This document shows positions 39,401-54,400 of a stretch of 64,000 bases of DNA, one piece after another. The DNA is from Tyto alba (lineage: Eukaryota; Chordata; Aves; Strigiformes; Tytonidae). Position 1 is the stretch's first letter. The number at the start of each line of letters is the position of its first letter. The notes beneath the pieces are model-generated. The model ran no database searches, was not told the origin of the DNA, and saw only the letters and a list, made by a program, of their open reading frames with translations. Both the position numbers and the translations under genes were made by a program. The stretch is from the NCBI RefSeq assembly GCF_018691265.1, contig NW_024881313.1, forward strand, positions 17,105,518 through 17,169,517. Reading direction: 5' to 3'.

Positions 39401-42400
39401 CATACCTTTCTGTGGAGATCATTTTCACAGAGAGCAGACAAAAGAAATAATAAATCAGTCTGGATTTCCAGTAAAATGGTATCTTCTCTCTCTTTAGATT
39501 TGTTTGATGCATACTTTAGGATGTCTATAAGGCAATATATTTTATACATGTGAATGTCCTATACACAAGTCAGAATGCTATTACAGCTGCTGAATTTTTA
39601 AAAAATCAAATTTACAGCAAGGGATTTTTAAAGGAATCTACTTACACTGTTCAGTTTTATATCCTGCGTTTTATAATAGCTTATGGAAGTGCAGCACCCT
39701 GATGCTATAGTTTCATGGACTTTAGTCTTGGTGACAGAGTTAACGATAGCAGCTTGCACTGACTTCTTCCTTGTTCAGTCTCTGTACTGCCCCTTGTATT
39801 GTGCCAGTGCAATAAATTCAGGGAACTGATCTGAATTAATGAACTCTCAGAAAAGGGCAATGAACTTACTGATTTCTCTACTGTAAAGCTTCACAAATAT
39901 TAATACTGACAGTGGAAATGTGAGAGACATAAAATACCACCATGGCTGAGAAAATCAGCCTTGAAACTATGTGAAAGAGGACATTCAGACACAGAACTCC
40001 CCCAAAGTAAGAAAAGTTATTTGAATATGGTATGTAAGGTATAGTGTTAATTTTGCCTTCACTGTATGTTCCCACAGAGTTTTCACCGGAGTTCAACTTT
40101 CAACTGAGGATATAAAACCTTTTCTTTCTAGGCTTTCTATTAGAACAAACACTTTGAATTTTAAACCATCTTACATATTTTGTTTCTTCCAGTATGACTC
40201 TTTCAGAGTACTGGAAACTTTTTATTCTTGTAAGAAAATAACTTAAACCAGTAGGTATTGGAACTTAAACCCAAATGTAACAGTAGGCATGTGTTACCTA
40301 ACAAGGAAATGCTCTAAAATTGCAGGAGCAGTGGTCAAGCAGTTTTATTCTGCTTTTACTCTTCATGATGGTATTCATATCAAAGTACATTGTTATTAAT
40401 TTTCTTCTACTCTAAGGAGGAGTTGTGGAAAGTGACACTATAATAGACTTAGGTAGAACAAGACTCATGGCTGTAGTTCCTAGGGGCTACCACAATGAAA
40501 ATAAGATGTAACAAATGCAGTATAATAAAGGGAGAAGGGGCAGCTTTCACTCTGAAATTAAACACCAGTTACATCTTGGATTAATTATTTGAGGTTTTTT
40601 AGTTTTTCAGAAGTCAAAGGAGTAACACATTAAAACCACAGCACACAAAAAAGCACGAACATTCTTAGTGTCCACAGAAAGATACTAATTAAAGTACAGC
40701 AGTACAAACTGTGTTTTACCAAGTAGCTGGCTAATTGCTCCCTGGTCACATAAATTACGGTTCACAGCATCATCACAAAGGGACACAACAGATCTCAGCA
40801 CTCTCAGGCTATAGCGCATTTGTGCAAGTTTGTTGCCACGACCACCTGTTCCATGGAAACTGTTGCCTTGACCAAAGAAGGGATCTGTGGAGCAATCACA
40901 ATTAATATTTTTTTTGACAGACAGTGTATGTTCAGAATAATGTGCTCAGAAAAAAAAAAAAAAAAGGCTTATTAGTATAAGCTAAGAACAAACAAACAAA
41001 AAAATCCCTTAATGTTAGAAAGGCTTGTTGTTTAAAGCCATCTAGTAATAAGTCTTTCTGTATAGATCAGCCTTTTGATCTCCACTAGACCCAAATGAAA
41101 AATTATTCCTAGAAAAACTTACCAATTTTATGATGAAAATTATCCATCCCCAGAAAACCAGTCCATGAAACTGGGTGAGGTTAGTTATCTTTTTTGCTTA
41201 GCCCATACTCCTAGCTGATGGCCACAAGCCACCTGTAGTCCGGAAGCTGTCTTACTGTGTACAATTCTAAACTTGAGCTACTGAGTCCTGCCTCACAGCA
41301 CAAAGTACTGGTTGGATTTGTTGCCACAACAAGTGTAATCTGACTAGTTTAAAACATGGGCAGTAGAGATGTGTGGTCACGCACACAAGTGAAGGAATAT
41401 CAATATAGTGGTACACAGGGAATGGGGCACCAGCTTATCCTTCAGTAGAAAAAAAATTATTATGGTCATCTTCTTGGAAAGATTAGTTTCCTAAGTGACC
41501 TACTGAAAAAGTACCATTGTGACTTAACAAGTTTTACATTCTTCCTTCCTGTTAAAGAAAGAAAGAAAGTCCAGTTGAGTTGTGTTTTGAGGTTACTGTG
41601 TATGAATACAATGAGTGTCTACTGACCTTGGCCTATACACCATTCGAGAAACACAAGGAGAAGAGTATTCGCTTGGCAGGACAGATATTTATCTACTAAC
41701 AAGGGAGCCACTGAAGCTAAAATAGCAATTGCATGAAGCTGTAGTTCTTCATATTGGGCAGCAGACCAGTCATGAAATCTAGGCTTTTGATTTGGTTTTA
41801 CATAATAAAGCAAAGCTGGCATCACATCGTTTTCACTGAGAAGCTGCAGAGTCAAGACAAAAAGAGAGAGACAGCTTACAGATTTCACATGCAAATAAGA
41901 AAAATTTAAAGCAATGAGTCAACTTTATCTGTCCTACACTAAGAAAATTATTTTTATTGAGAAAATATGTCATGAATACTACAAGTACAGACAAACTCTG
42001 TTCATATTCTGTAGCATTCCCACAGACTGTGGTTTGTTAAACTATTATGTTCTTCATGGGTATTTCAGAAATGCTTTGCAATCACTTGTCAGCAAATTTT
42101 CCTAACACGGCCTAGGTTTGTAACTTTTCTAAAATAAAAACTGTATGCTGCTTTCAAACAGCAGGACTTGGTCAGAAAATATGTATGAATTCTTGACTTG
42201 GAAAACAGCTGATTTCAGTCTACTGGACTATGCCAGATGGACAGCTAAATAACATTCCTGTGCTTCTTCTGACCTTTTGACTTTTTTTTTTTTTTTGCTT
42301 ACTGTATCTTCTGTTCTGTTACAACTTACCTGTATAGCACGTGGGTCTTTAGATAAGACAGCTATTACATTAAATAGTATCTTCTTCAGCTCAAAGTCCT

Positions 42401-45400
42401 CATAAGAGTAGGTTAGTTTAAGACCTTTTACCAAGGGATTGGGAATTTTAACTATGAAGAGAATTGTAGATAAGTTACAAAAAAAATCATCATTAAAAAT
42501 AAAAATCGTGTAATTTTGCAGTATGAAATTTCTTACCTTCAGTAAATGTTGCAAGTACTATTAACAGGTTTGTAAATCCACTTTCCTAATAGGCATTCAA
42601 AAAACACACATTAATTAAATTAAATTGCAGTGAAATTAAGACGTATGATTTAATTTTAGTTTTGCTTTTTTCTTCAGAACACAGAATTTAATTTATCCTA
42701 TAGCAGAATAAACAGAATTTTATCAAAGAGATTAACCATTTGGACACTGTACAATACTAACTACCGTCCTAAGGGTACAAGTAGTTTAACTCATGTCTCA
42801 TTCAGTGCAAGTCTGAACTTGTATGGGGAAGTCCCAAACAGATGTATTCACTACTATAATCTACCACACAAGAAAACTGTATTCTCAGTACTGTTAGAGT
42901 TGTGGTTTTTAAAATGCATGTACAAGTTTATACATCAGGGTCATCAGTACATACAATGTTGTGCCTTAAGTTGTGCATACCAATACACTTATATTCAAAT
43001 TCTGTGCTTTTACAAGTAAGCACATGAAAACCGCATGAGTAACATGCAGTTACAAATACTACATATTAAAAATTCAGAAAATAAAATCATGTATTTCACA
43101 GCTCCTAGAGAGCTAACAGAAGGAGAGTTATATCTAATATAACTATTGATAGTACCAAGGCCAGGGGGTGTCTACGCAGCACAGCAGAGGCAGAAGAGCT
43201 TTGTTTCTGAGGTGATTAGAAGCCATAGTTACCAGGACATTGGTCTACTTGAGCAACAAAATACATTATCTTGGCCTCAGTACTCTGGCAAAGCCACCAC
43301 AGAGCTTTCTACCAGATCCCAACAGGAGCAGAGCTCACAGAACACTACACGGACATCCACACAGAATCAAGCAGTTCTGCTGATTTTGCAGCAGCTTCTT
43401 AGATGCATCCCCAAAAAACTGAGCTGAGATTTGTTCGGACTATCTCGGGAAGTTAGCACACACCCAAATGATTTTAACAATCACAAAAATATTGCAAAAG
43501 TAATTTTAAAGAAAATATTGAAGGACACAACTATATTGCCTATTAGCTTTTGTCTCTGTGGTAGCTATATTCACTTTATATAGCCATTGCAAAGTGGTTA
43601 AACAAAAAATATTAGAAGTTATTAATGGTTTCTCCTTGCTGATTAATGTAGTACTAAATTCTGATGGAAACTAGTAAGCAATTACCAGACAGTTTTGTTC
43701 TAACACAGGGATAATAATAATTAATATCATTATAAGCTTTACTTTACATATATTTTCAACTTTACTTGTGGTGAGAGGCTGATTTTCCTTTTCAAAGGCC
43801 CACATTCCTGTGCTGATTTCTGAATTACAGTCTTGTTAAATACAAGAATGAGTTTTCTGAAGTTGCTTGGATAGCATATTAAGAAAAAAAAAGCATTCTT
43901 CTGAAAATTTATCTGGTATTAGCTACAAGGCAGGATTCAATGATAATATAAATGTTTTTGTCTACCTGATATTTCTACCTTATACATTATCTCCACAAGT
44001 GAAGTAAGTTAAAATCTCTAGGGAGGCTGAGAATACAGAATCTAAATTAAAACATACTAACTTTTTTCTTACATAGAAACATTTTTCTTCCTTGTAGTAT
44101 AAGGAATTAAAATAATGTGTTCTAGTTATTTACCTTGTAGGAAAAAACTGCCCTGTTTCTACAGCCAGATAAACAATTTGAATGTTTTAGATCTCAAATA
44201 CGTTGCTGCAATAGTATAACAGACATTTCATAACGGTTAGTGATAAAATAGAAAGTTTGAATGAAAAATGTGTAATCTTTATTACAGACTATAAAATCTA
44301 TTTAGTAATATAGCCAACTGGGAAACTTCTACTCAAATTGAGAAATGAATTCCCTGAAACTAATCAATTCCTGAACAGCCAGTAGATCTACAGGGATTTG
44401 ATTGCTTAATTATTCAGTATGTATGTCACGACTTCATTTAAAGTTCTAAATCTCAACTGTAAAACAGGAGAGTAAAAGAATATTGACATTTATAAAAAGT
44501 TAACTTCTCTGCAATTTCCTCATAAAAATTCTGGAATATTATAGAAGAATGAGTCATCTACTTTTTAGGCAAGTCATGATTGCATTCTGGACTAAATTTA
44601 TGTCACCTAGTCTTAGAAAGAATTTATGTGCCTCTTATTAACTGGATCTAAGTAATCATTTTCTCAGCATCTTGTTTAGAGCTTCTGAGCTGATTTTTGG
44701 AGTACCCTTCTTGTTCCTGGTTATGAGGCACAGATACTTTGGTCGAATTTGGGAATATGAATACAGACTGTACTACTATATGTTCAAACAACAAATGAGA
44801 TTTGGTGCAAAACTCATTGTAACAGAATGGCACATCTGAGAATCTGTACAAGAATACAGCAGTTAACATTAACTTTTGCACATGAACTGTTAAGTGCAAT
44901 TTTCTAAGTATTAAAAAAGGTTGATGCTAGTACACCAGGCTAATGACCTACAGATCTGAAGTCTCCTTGAGGTAGAGGGAATTGCAGAAAGAAAAATGGT
45001 TCCTTGCTTAGCAAATCTAAGAAAGGGGAAAGCACTGGAGACAGAGTAGAACAAATATTAGAACCCTAATGGGGAAAAATACTAAGTATATAATAACAAA
45101 GGAGAAGTTACTAGTCTCTAGAATATAACTAAATACTTACAATCATAGGTGCTGCAGGGTTTTCAGCTACTAATGTAGCAATCACCAAGAGGTCATTCCG
45201 CAGTTGACGATCATAATGCCGGAAACCATGCATGAGAAGGTCTACAAATACTTCTTTCAAAGCACTTTAGAAGAAAGTGAAATGCATTTTACCTTTTCTT
45301 CTCATATTCTAATTTTAGATAGCTCTAGGTATAAGAATCCTCATTCAACATCATTCTTGTCAAAGCCTTAGGGTTTAACTGCAAGTAACTTAAAACTTTT

Positions 45401-48400
45401 TGAAATGGATTCTTATGTGTACCACTAGACATCCAGTTTAAGCATATACACAAGGTACATGTATTACAAATTGCACCTTCTGCTGTATGTGTTATAATTA
45501 ATTAACAGAAAGACATAATATTTACTCAAGCAAGGAAATGGATGTTGTTGAATGATTATTGAGAAGAAATGCTCTAATCCTCACCAAGGGAGAACCTGTT
45601 ATTTACTCCAGCAGATCTAGAACTAAGCTTTGTATACCATAGCACAGAATTTCCTACTGATTTTACAACATAAGGATTTCAACAGTGCAGTAAAATTGGC
45701 CTACCGAGACTAATATTTGAGCCTGAAAATGGTGCAATTAACTTATTCATCATACAAAGCAATATATAGGGCTATATAGGGCACTATGCAGTAGAGCACC
45801 TTTATCTCATTCTTGCCCTGTAACAGAAACAGCTGCTGGTAGATCACTGTGTTCATGAAATAAAGAGAGCCTTGAAAATTAAGTAGTTTTGAAGTTTACT
45901 GGATGTGCTTTTAGCTGCACCCTGGCCACTGAGTTTGTAAGATATGTGACAGGCATCTCTTATATCATATATAATTTCCTGGCATCTCAAAGGCCACAGT
46001 GTTATCTAACTTGCTGAAACAGAAACAGAATGCCTGAGGAGTCTAAGTAATGGGCTGCTTGTCTGTAAGGTCTGATCCAGCAGTGCTTCCATTTTGGAGA
46101 ATCAGATGTGTTAATACTGAAAATTTAATGAGGACTTAATAATGAGATCTCCATTCCCCTTTTGTATTTTCTCTTGATTAATTTCAAACAAAATGCTATA
46201 CAATAGCAATGCTTTTGACGTCTCCACAATTTCAGTATTCTACAATATAAAATGCTTCCCTGTACTTACTGTACACATTCCAAGCTACTGAGCTGATCAA
46301 CAACTTCTTCTTTTGAGGTGTTTTCTAACAAGTTCCATAGGATTTCTGAGGAGCGGAACACCAGCTGTCCTGAGGGATCAACACCATTTAGATACAAACA
46401 GAGTCTGCTGGCTGCTTGGGCCTTCATCATAAGTCTGCAATTTACTCCTGAAATTATGAAAATCTGAATAATTAATTCCCTGCAGGACAGTAATTGTTTT
46501 AGGCATGTTCAGAGAACAAATGATCTAAGATCAGAAGTAATGAGATTGCTGAAAGAACAGTTTGTACTGACCAGAGCTGGAGAGATGCTGGAGAGCTTTA
46601 AGTACCCACAACTTCTCAGTAAGTCGATTTTCAACTAATGCTAGTGATAAAACCAGAGTTTCTGCTAATCCTCCTAATTCAGCCATCTGAATTTTATAGT
46701 TTGCACTTGTTGGCTGGTAGCCTGCACATACAATAGCTTTAGTTATAATACAGTAAATATTCAGAATTTTAGTTACTTCATAAAATATTCATCCTTATAC
46801 AAGAAAGGATTGAGAACCGAGTATCATTATTTCCTTGGTCCTAAAACCAATTTAAAAAAAAATTTAATAAACAACAAGGGCTGCTTTTCTTATATCTGAG
46901 TATTAATAGTGACTAAAGCATATCCAACACACCCACAAGAAGACTAAAATGCTATATAAACAAATTAATTGCTTCCTAGAATTTACAGAATGAAAGAACA
47001 AGCAGGGTTACGGAGATGTGAAAAACCTTCTTAGGGTCATGCAATAAGTTTGCTAGAAAACTAATGCCTTTTATTATCCTATTACTTAAAATATGTGAAT
47101 CTAACCTTTGATTTATAAGCTTGCCCTTCTAATGTGTCTCTGGTTTTACTTTTGTATTTCATCACTGAATTACATGGGAAGGGGAAGCATTAAGAAAATA
47201 AATTTATATATGCTAACTCATGAAAGTAAAATTTAGCTTAAAAAATATATATATCAAATCACATGAAATGCAGGACTGATAAATGCAGATCATGCACATG
47301 GTGAAACGAGTCTTAACTAAGCATAAATTCTGAAAGGCTCTAAATTAGTATTACTTTATGGGTAACAGAACTCTGCAGGATCAAACTTTGGCAGTATTTA
47401 CATATATGCCTAGAGATGAAGAATTCACTTAAAAAAATCAGACTGAAATACATTCTTCATTTTTGACATAACATATCTTATTTTCTAAATCTGGTGAAGA
47501 ATAAAATCCCTCAGTATTTAACATGAACTTTTTTCTTTTATTCCCCTTACTTTTACTAAGGACCTTAAAGATTATCTATTCCCAACCCTCCTGCCCCGGG
47601 CAGGGACACCTTCCCCCAGCCCAGGTTGCTCAAAGCCCCGTCCAACCTGGCCTTGAACCCTTCCAGGGAGGGGGCAGCCACAGCTGCTCTGGGCACCCTG
47701 TGCCAGTGCCTCACCACCCTCATAGTGAAAAATTTCTTCCTTTCATCTAATACTCTCAGTTTAAAACCATTACCCCTCGCCCTATTACTACATGCCCTTG
47801 TGAAAAGTCCTTCTCCACCTTTCCTGTAGCCCCCTTTCAGTACTGGAAAGCCATTAGAAGGTCTCCCCAGAGCCTTCTCTTCTCTGGGCTGAACAACCCC
47901 AACTTTCTCATCCTGCCCTCACAGGAGAGGTGCTCCAGACCCCTGATCATTCACTTATCTTGATGGAACTACTTACAGATATACAATTAAATGCACACAT
48001 AGCTGCTTGCAGGATTTAAGTCTTGTTTTTAAGGTAAAAACAGATTTATACGCTTTCATATTTCTAGAATCTTGTGAGGACTGTTGCAGCTGCAGCTTCT
48101 TTAGGTGTCCTAAAATAAATGAAAACTAGCAAGAGGACACAGGAACCAGTGTCACGGTCTAGGAACACAGCAAGGGAGCACACTGACATCCAGCATGCTC
48201 CCTCACCTGTACTCTGGATCCACACTGTGACAAAGTTAAATCTGTAGCTTGGCTGACTATAAATCTAGTGCTGTCTCACAGCATGTGATCCTGTGCCCCT
48301 CTAGGAGGGGACCCATGACTGACTTTGCCTGCTAACAGCCTCTGGCACCACCATAAGGGTCAAAGGAATAAGTAGGCGTGGGTTCTGACAACAGTTTGCA

Positions 48401-51400
48401 CGCCTGTCCATAATACCAGAGGATCATGCTTGACCTCATATGCAGCCATCATCAGCCTCTTTCTGCAGAGTCAAGTGACACAATTTATTCAAAGCCTACG
48501 CTCAAATGTGTCCATATAATATGAACCCAATCAAATTTAGATGGGCTCAGATCTATCCCTCACAAGCAATGCAGGTGAAACCAGAGCTGCTTCTCTCCAG
48601 GCTACATATACAAAGCTGAAAATTACATTTCCCTTCTTAGAATTCTGATCCTAACTACTCTTTCTTCCTCCGTTATCCACGTTTCAGAGAATCTGTGACT
48701 ACTTCATATTTTCTGGATACTATTTAATACTAATCCTATAAATGTAGTAATTAATTCCTTGTACATAGATTAACTAATTTCAGATTTTGAGTACGCATTT
48801 CTATAAAAACATGTTAATTGCACATTTGACAATGCTGCATATTTAATACATGAGATACAGTAACTATAATTATAAAGATAAATTAAAATGCATAGCTAAT
48901 TAAAAGCACCATTACAAAGTAACTGGGATCATAAACACTTGATTTCTTGTGACACTTCAAAATACTGTGCTTTACCTGAAAGCAGTCTTCTCGGTAGCTC
49001 CATATTATAAAAGCTAACAACACATTTACAGATTTGTATTCTAACTTGAGATCTTGGTACCCTCATCAAATAACCTGTCAGAAACAAAAAAAAAATGTAA
49101 TTTAGAAAGTTTATAATTTTTTTAGAAAGCAATCTTAACAGTTTTATTTACAGTACTTAGTGTTTCCTTTGGTCATACCCCCTACAAAACTGTGATTTTA
49201 TGCAAAGTTTGATTATAAAATACTCAAGGAACGGGGACTCCCACACTGAAGAGGAAAAAGGGGTCTTGGAAGAGTAGCATAAAGTTAATCAAAAAGTGAC
49301 CTCCTCTGCTTTACGGCTACAGACCATAAAGACTGGATGTTATTCCAGAAGTTGTGGAATTCAGAAGCAAGCTACTACACTCGGCTGTTGTCATCACTAC
49401 CATGTCAGAAACTCTGTTTCTAGCAGACGTGATAAGACATAAAGGGAGTACAGAAACAGATCCTTTTCCACAAGATAAAGAGAATTTCATGGAGAGCTAG
49501 CAGTGCCTAACATGGATAACATAAACAATCTTTTAGATTTTAGTGTCTTTTTGGACATGCCATTCTACAGAGAATCAAGAACTATCTGAAACCAGGAGGC
49601 AATTCTGCTATCTACTTGGACCTGTGAAAATAAAGACTTCTAAAAATATTTTTTTTCTGACCCATTTCAAGGATAATCTTTTATTCTTATGTGACAGGCT
49701 GATTGTGCTACCTCCTTACCACTTAAATCTGACCATTAAGTGAGCTGATATATTACTCCTGTTCTGTTCTGAATCCTTTCTGACCTACAGTGCTTGCAGT
49801 ATTTCCTTTGAAAATCACAAATATGACATGCAAGGTTGTAAAAAGGTATTTTGGTACTAAGAGGTCCAGTGACATTAAGTCATGAACTTCAACACTCTTT
49901 CCTCAACAGGTCTCTTAAAGCAGATTTCTGAATGATAGAAGCTCATGATGCAGATGCAGCAGGAGGCTGAAGTCAGAAACTGCTGCTCCTAGTAAGGCAT
50001 GGCACTAAACTGACTTGTATTCTGCCTTTGAAGGTGACAGGTCTCAGGTTTTTGGGTTTTGAAGGTTTGAGCTGGGAGTCAGGAGTTACTGTTTCTCACT
50101 TGTTTCTTCCATTTGGTTTCAAAGAAGCAGGAAGGATACATGTTACCCTTATCCCAAGCTTCTGTTTATAGTAATACACCCCTTTTTCAGAGCGAAATGA
50201 AAGGAAGCAGGCTATACACTGGTTTAGTTCTTCAGCTGTACTGATAAAGTTATCCTATGTAGTTTCTGACATTGGCAAATAGGTAATTTTGCTAGCTAAT
50301 CTGCTGGTTAGCTGCACAGAAAAATAAGAATGGTTTCTAATATTAAAAAGTAGAGAGGACTGAATGAATGATTGAAAGAAATGACTTACATTTACTAAGA
50401 AGGTAACAAGAAATTAAAATCGTGCTAACAATAAAAAAGTTAATTTTATTATGGCATCGTAATCATTTTATTGTGGCATATCAGTTTACACTCACCCAGT
50501 TGTGCAATGGATTTTGAAACTGTCACAGAATAGCTTACTTCATCGCATAATTTCTTTTTTTGAAATGGTAACCTGCAAAATTAAATTTAAAAATACTACA
50601 ACTATTCTTAAAACACTGTAGAAGAACAGTTTAACCAATTCACCAGAAAATCTCAATAGTTTTTCTCTTATTCTTTGACATTTTTTGCAAATATAGACAC
50701 TTTTTCCAGGATGAATACATTCTTTGCAGTGCTGATTCTACACTGAAAGTTCCAGTTCCATAATCTGGCAATTACATTTTGGCAATTAGTGGTATATATT
50801 CATAGATAATATTTTCATAATTCATATTCAATGCAGTAAGAAATACTGAATAAAAAAATGTCATTTAAATGTGGAAGATTAAATCCTGGAACCTAGGCAT
50901 TATCAGGCTATTGCAGAGCTAGACTATGCATAGACATGTGCAGAGATGGAAAAAAAGGATCGTATCCCTGGGTAAGACCTCTTGAAATGGCTAAAAATAA
51001 AACTAATAAACTGACTCCAAATAGCCCAATGACAAATTTATTTTTAAAAACAGGATATTAAGAAATATTCAATAACATTTGCAAAATACTCAGATATGAC
51101 ATAAACAAGTAAGTGCTAAAAATTCTGTAACAGTAAACATTACAATATTATGCTATGGTCTCTGCAGCTCATAGCGTAGAAGCAGATTTCCAGTAGGCTT
51201 ACCTCTGTAAACACAGACAGATAAAAAGAAAGGAGAAAGCACATAATGGAATAAACAGGGGAAAAAGAGAAGAATTGGACACTGAAAAAAAAAAGTGGGA
51301 AGAAGACAGGTAAACAGAAGCAGTTAAGGAAGAGTGGAAAATTTTACTACAGGAGTTCTGGTATCTGAAAGGAAATTTTAAATAACAGCTCCTCCCTCTA

Positions 51401-54400
51401 GTTACAGGATTGTCTTTGTCACATGAAGTAGCAGTGAATTGTGGTAGAATTTCCATAGTACAGAAAATAAAGCAAAACCCAAAGGTGCAATCTTCCAAAA
51501 TATATTTATTGCAGAAACCACAATTATTGCTGAACTGATGTAAGAGATTAAAAGTCTTACTCACAACTACACTTTATTGACTTTATACACTCATTATCAG
51601 TTTTGTCATACTTCTGCCAAACAGCAAATACGAAACTTTGTGATGTACCTTCTCATTCTCCACTGTGTGGCAGCAAAGGAAAGCAGTACGACTGATGGTG
51701 CTCAGGGAACTGAAAGATTCAGCTGAGAAGTTCTATGTTTATTAAACAACAGCTGAGAGGAAGCTATGTAAAAACCTATTTGAATATCTGGTTTACTATG
51801 CAACTCATATTCTGTCTGGCAGAATCTTTCCCTTTCTTACTCTGATTATAATCAAATACAGGAGTAACTGTAGTTACAAGCATTCCAAAAGTAACTTTAT
51901 TAAATTATTGAGGAGGAGAAAACTACTGACAAGTGTGGATAACACCTAAATTCTATTCTACAAATAATTTAAATTACAGTATGACAATGAAGATGCCCAA
52001 AAGTTCATGCAATAAGTTTTTAAAGTAATTATAAATCCCAAATCCTGCAATTGTGGTTCTTTCTCTTCTGCAGTATGACTTGTCATTTTGTAAAGCTTAC
52101 CTTCAGGTATTTAAGAGTCTTTGTGTCACCTCAGGATTTTAAACTCACTTAGAGAGTTTGTTTGAAACAGCAAGACATACTTCAGCAGGACTTAGTTGCT
52201 GAACTGTTTGAGGCAACCTACCCAGACAATAAGACACCTTGGGGAACTTTGCTTCCAAGCAAGCTGGGGCCAATTACAATACAGTTTTGAATGACATAAT
52301 AGGTAGCTCCACAGATACTGAACTGCTGAAATGGGTCTCTCCTTCATGCCAACAGAAACTGGACTCCAGGAAAACACAGTTCATGAAAAGGAAGGTTGAA
52401 ATAATAGATGCCTTGCAGATATAGATGCCTTGTAGACAGATGCTGTATGGATATGTTGGTTGCCTTAGAAAACGTACAAACATGTTAATAAGCAGTGTTT
52501 AAATCTCTAAAAGAAGGGCTGAAGTACTTACCCACATAATTTAATAAGGTCACATAAAGGCTCAGTGAAAGCTTCTTGTTCATTTATTTTTTCTGCACAC
52601 AGGTTAAGAATTTCAATTATTTGTGCTAAATCCTTAAGGGGCTTTTAATTTAAAGTTAAGGAAATCAGATTGTTTGTACTGCTATGAATAAGTAGAAAAA
52701 GTTGAAAACTGTATTTAACATCAAAGATACAATCAAGAAAAAACAAGGCCAATGCTTTCAAAGTTAGAAGTCTAAAATTAAGCATATGAGTCAATACTTC
52801 AGCTTTTCTAAGCAGTCTTACTTCTACAGAAGTACAACTCTTGCAAATCTGATTTAGCTTTATCAGCTGAACTCACTGGAAGTTCAGCACTGAATATCTA
52901 AAAACATAGGATGAAAAGTTTTTGCATCACAGTGTCAGATTTACCTATCTAGATTCTGAGACAGCCTTGAGGGATTTAAATTATTTCCTACTCTAGTCCC
53001 GAGTAACTAACTAAACTTTGAAAATCTGGGCATATTGAGATTATCTAATTTAGGGTCAAGGCACAAAATCAAAACTGAACAGATCACTGAGACTGAGAAG
53101 TTACTACCAATCCACTGACTCATGGAAACTGCCTGTTAAGTACTTAGCCACAACTCAATTGTGAAGTAATGTGATAGCATAAATCACCGTGGCAACTGTA
53201 TGAAATTAATCACACTTTTCCGTGAGCCCATACCCTCCCTAGTACTTCTAATTATTGAAAGCCTTTCAATTTGTAATGTAAATAGGAAAAATGTTTCAAA
53301 AAAATTAGTCTGACTTATTTTTCTTCAAAATGCCTCCTCACTGGAAGTCATTCCTATTTTATCTGCTGATTCTTAAGTAGTGGAAATTATTATGCTTGTC
53401 TACTCTGAGTTGAAAGTACACTAATTATATCTTGAACACCTTCAATCACTGTAGAGGTGAGATCCCTCTACTGAATTTTGTAGCAAATTAATCTAGCGTC
53501 CAAGAATCTTGTTAACCTACCAACCTTGGCTGTGTGTGCAAAAGAAGCCCAATGATGAGAACGTATGTGGACCATCACTGCTCTCCATGTAGAAGCACAG
53601 CACATCATAAAACACTTTGCTGAAAAGTCAGAGTATTATCACACATAAAACACCATGACTTCAAAATTCTACAGCGGGAAAAAGGATACAACCCCATTTT
53701 CAAAACACTTGAATACCTTCTTGAGAGTTTTCAGCTGCTCTTTTTCCAAATCTTTCTTAAGTAAAAGAATTAAAAGCAGGTTTTAATTAAAGTTTGCCTT
53801 AGAACATTAAATTATGTTTATCCCCTCTTAAATTTAAATGAAAGAGGAAACCAGATTAAAAAATCACAAGACACAATGAAATTCTGTGAGTGCTTTGCAG
53901 CAGGATTAGCTCCTTGATCAAGCCATTTCTAAGTATGGAGTCTGTGCTTTTGTAACTGAACAGGCTTTATAAAACCCCTATCTTTCGTTCAAATGTGTGG
54001 GCTCTCTTAAATTCTTTTGGATTCTGTGTCAGACAAATAAGAAAACCAAACCTATATCACACATGACATAAATGTATAAAAATGTAAATTTAAGTGGCCT
54101 AGAGTGGAGCTCTGCCACCACTAGGAAACAGTCTGCAAACAGGAAGTTGAAAACAACTGAACTGAGGATATGTCAGGGTGTATCAGTGATATGCAGCATT
54201 AATTCCAGCTTTTCTGAGCACCTCCACGCTGGGTGAGAGCACTGCAATTTGAGGCAGGCCAGAAAGTTGTTTCAGGAATCTACAAGCCCAGAATCCCAAG
54301 GGCATTTTACCATATATCTTATACTCTCCAGAGAAGCAGTAAATAATATAATCCAGTACATTCTTCTTCAGTAAATTTACTCTATCAGCTCTGTATCAAA

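Noticed and set aside
43146..43427. 93-codon plus-strand frame, Gln/Ser-rich, in CFAP69 intron 9
   Set aside because: The local sequence (GGTGTCTACGCAGCA) resembles old repetitive DNA; no splice support.
47523..47829. Two plus-strand frames of 67-75 codons
   Set aside because: They are antisense translations of the CR1 fragment.
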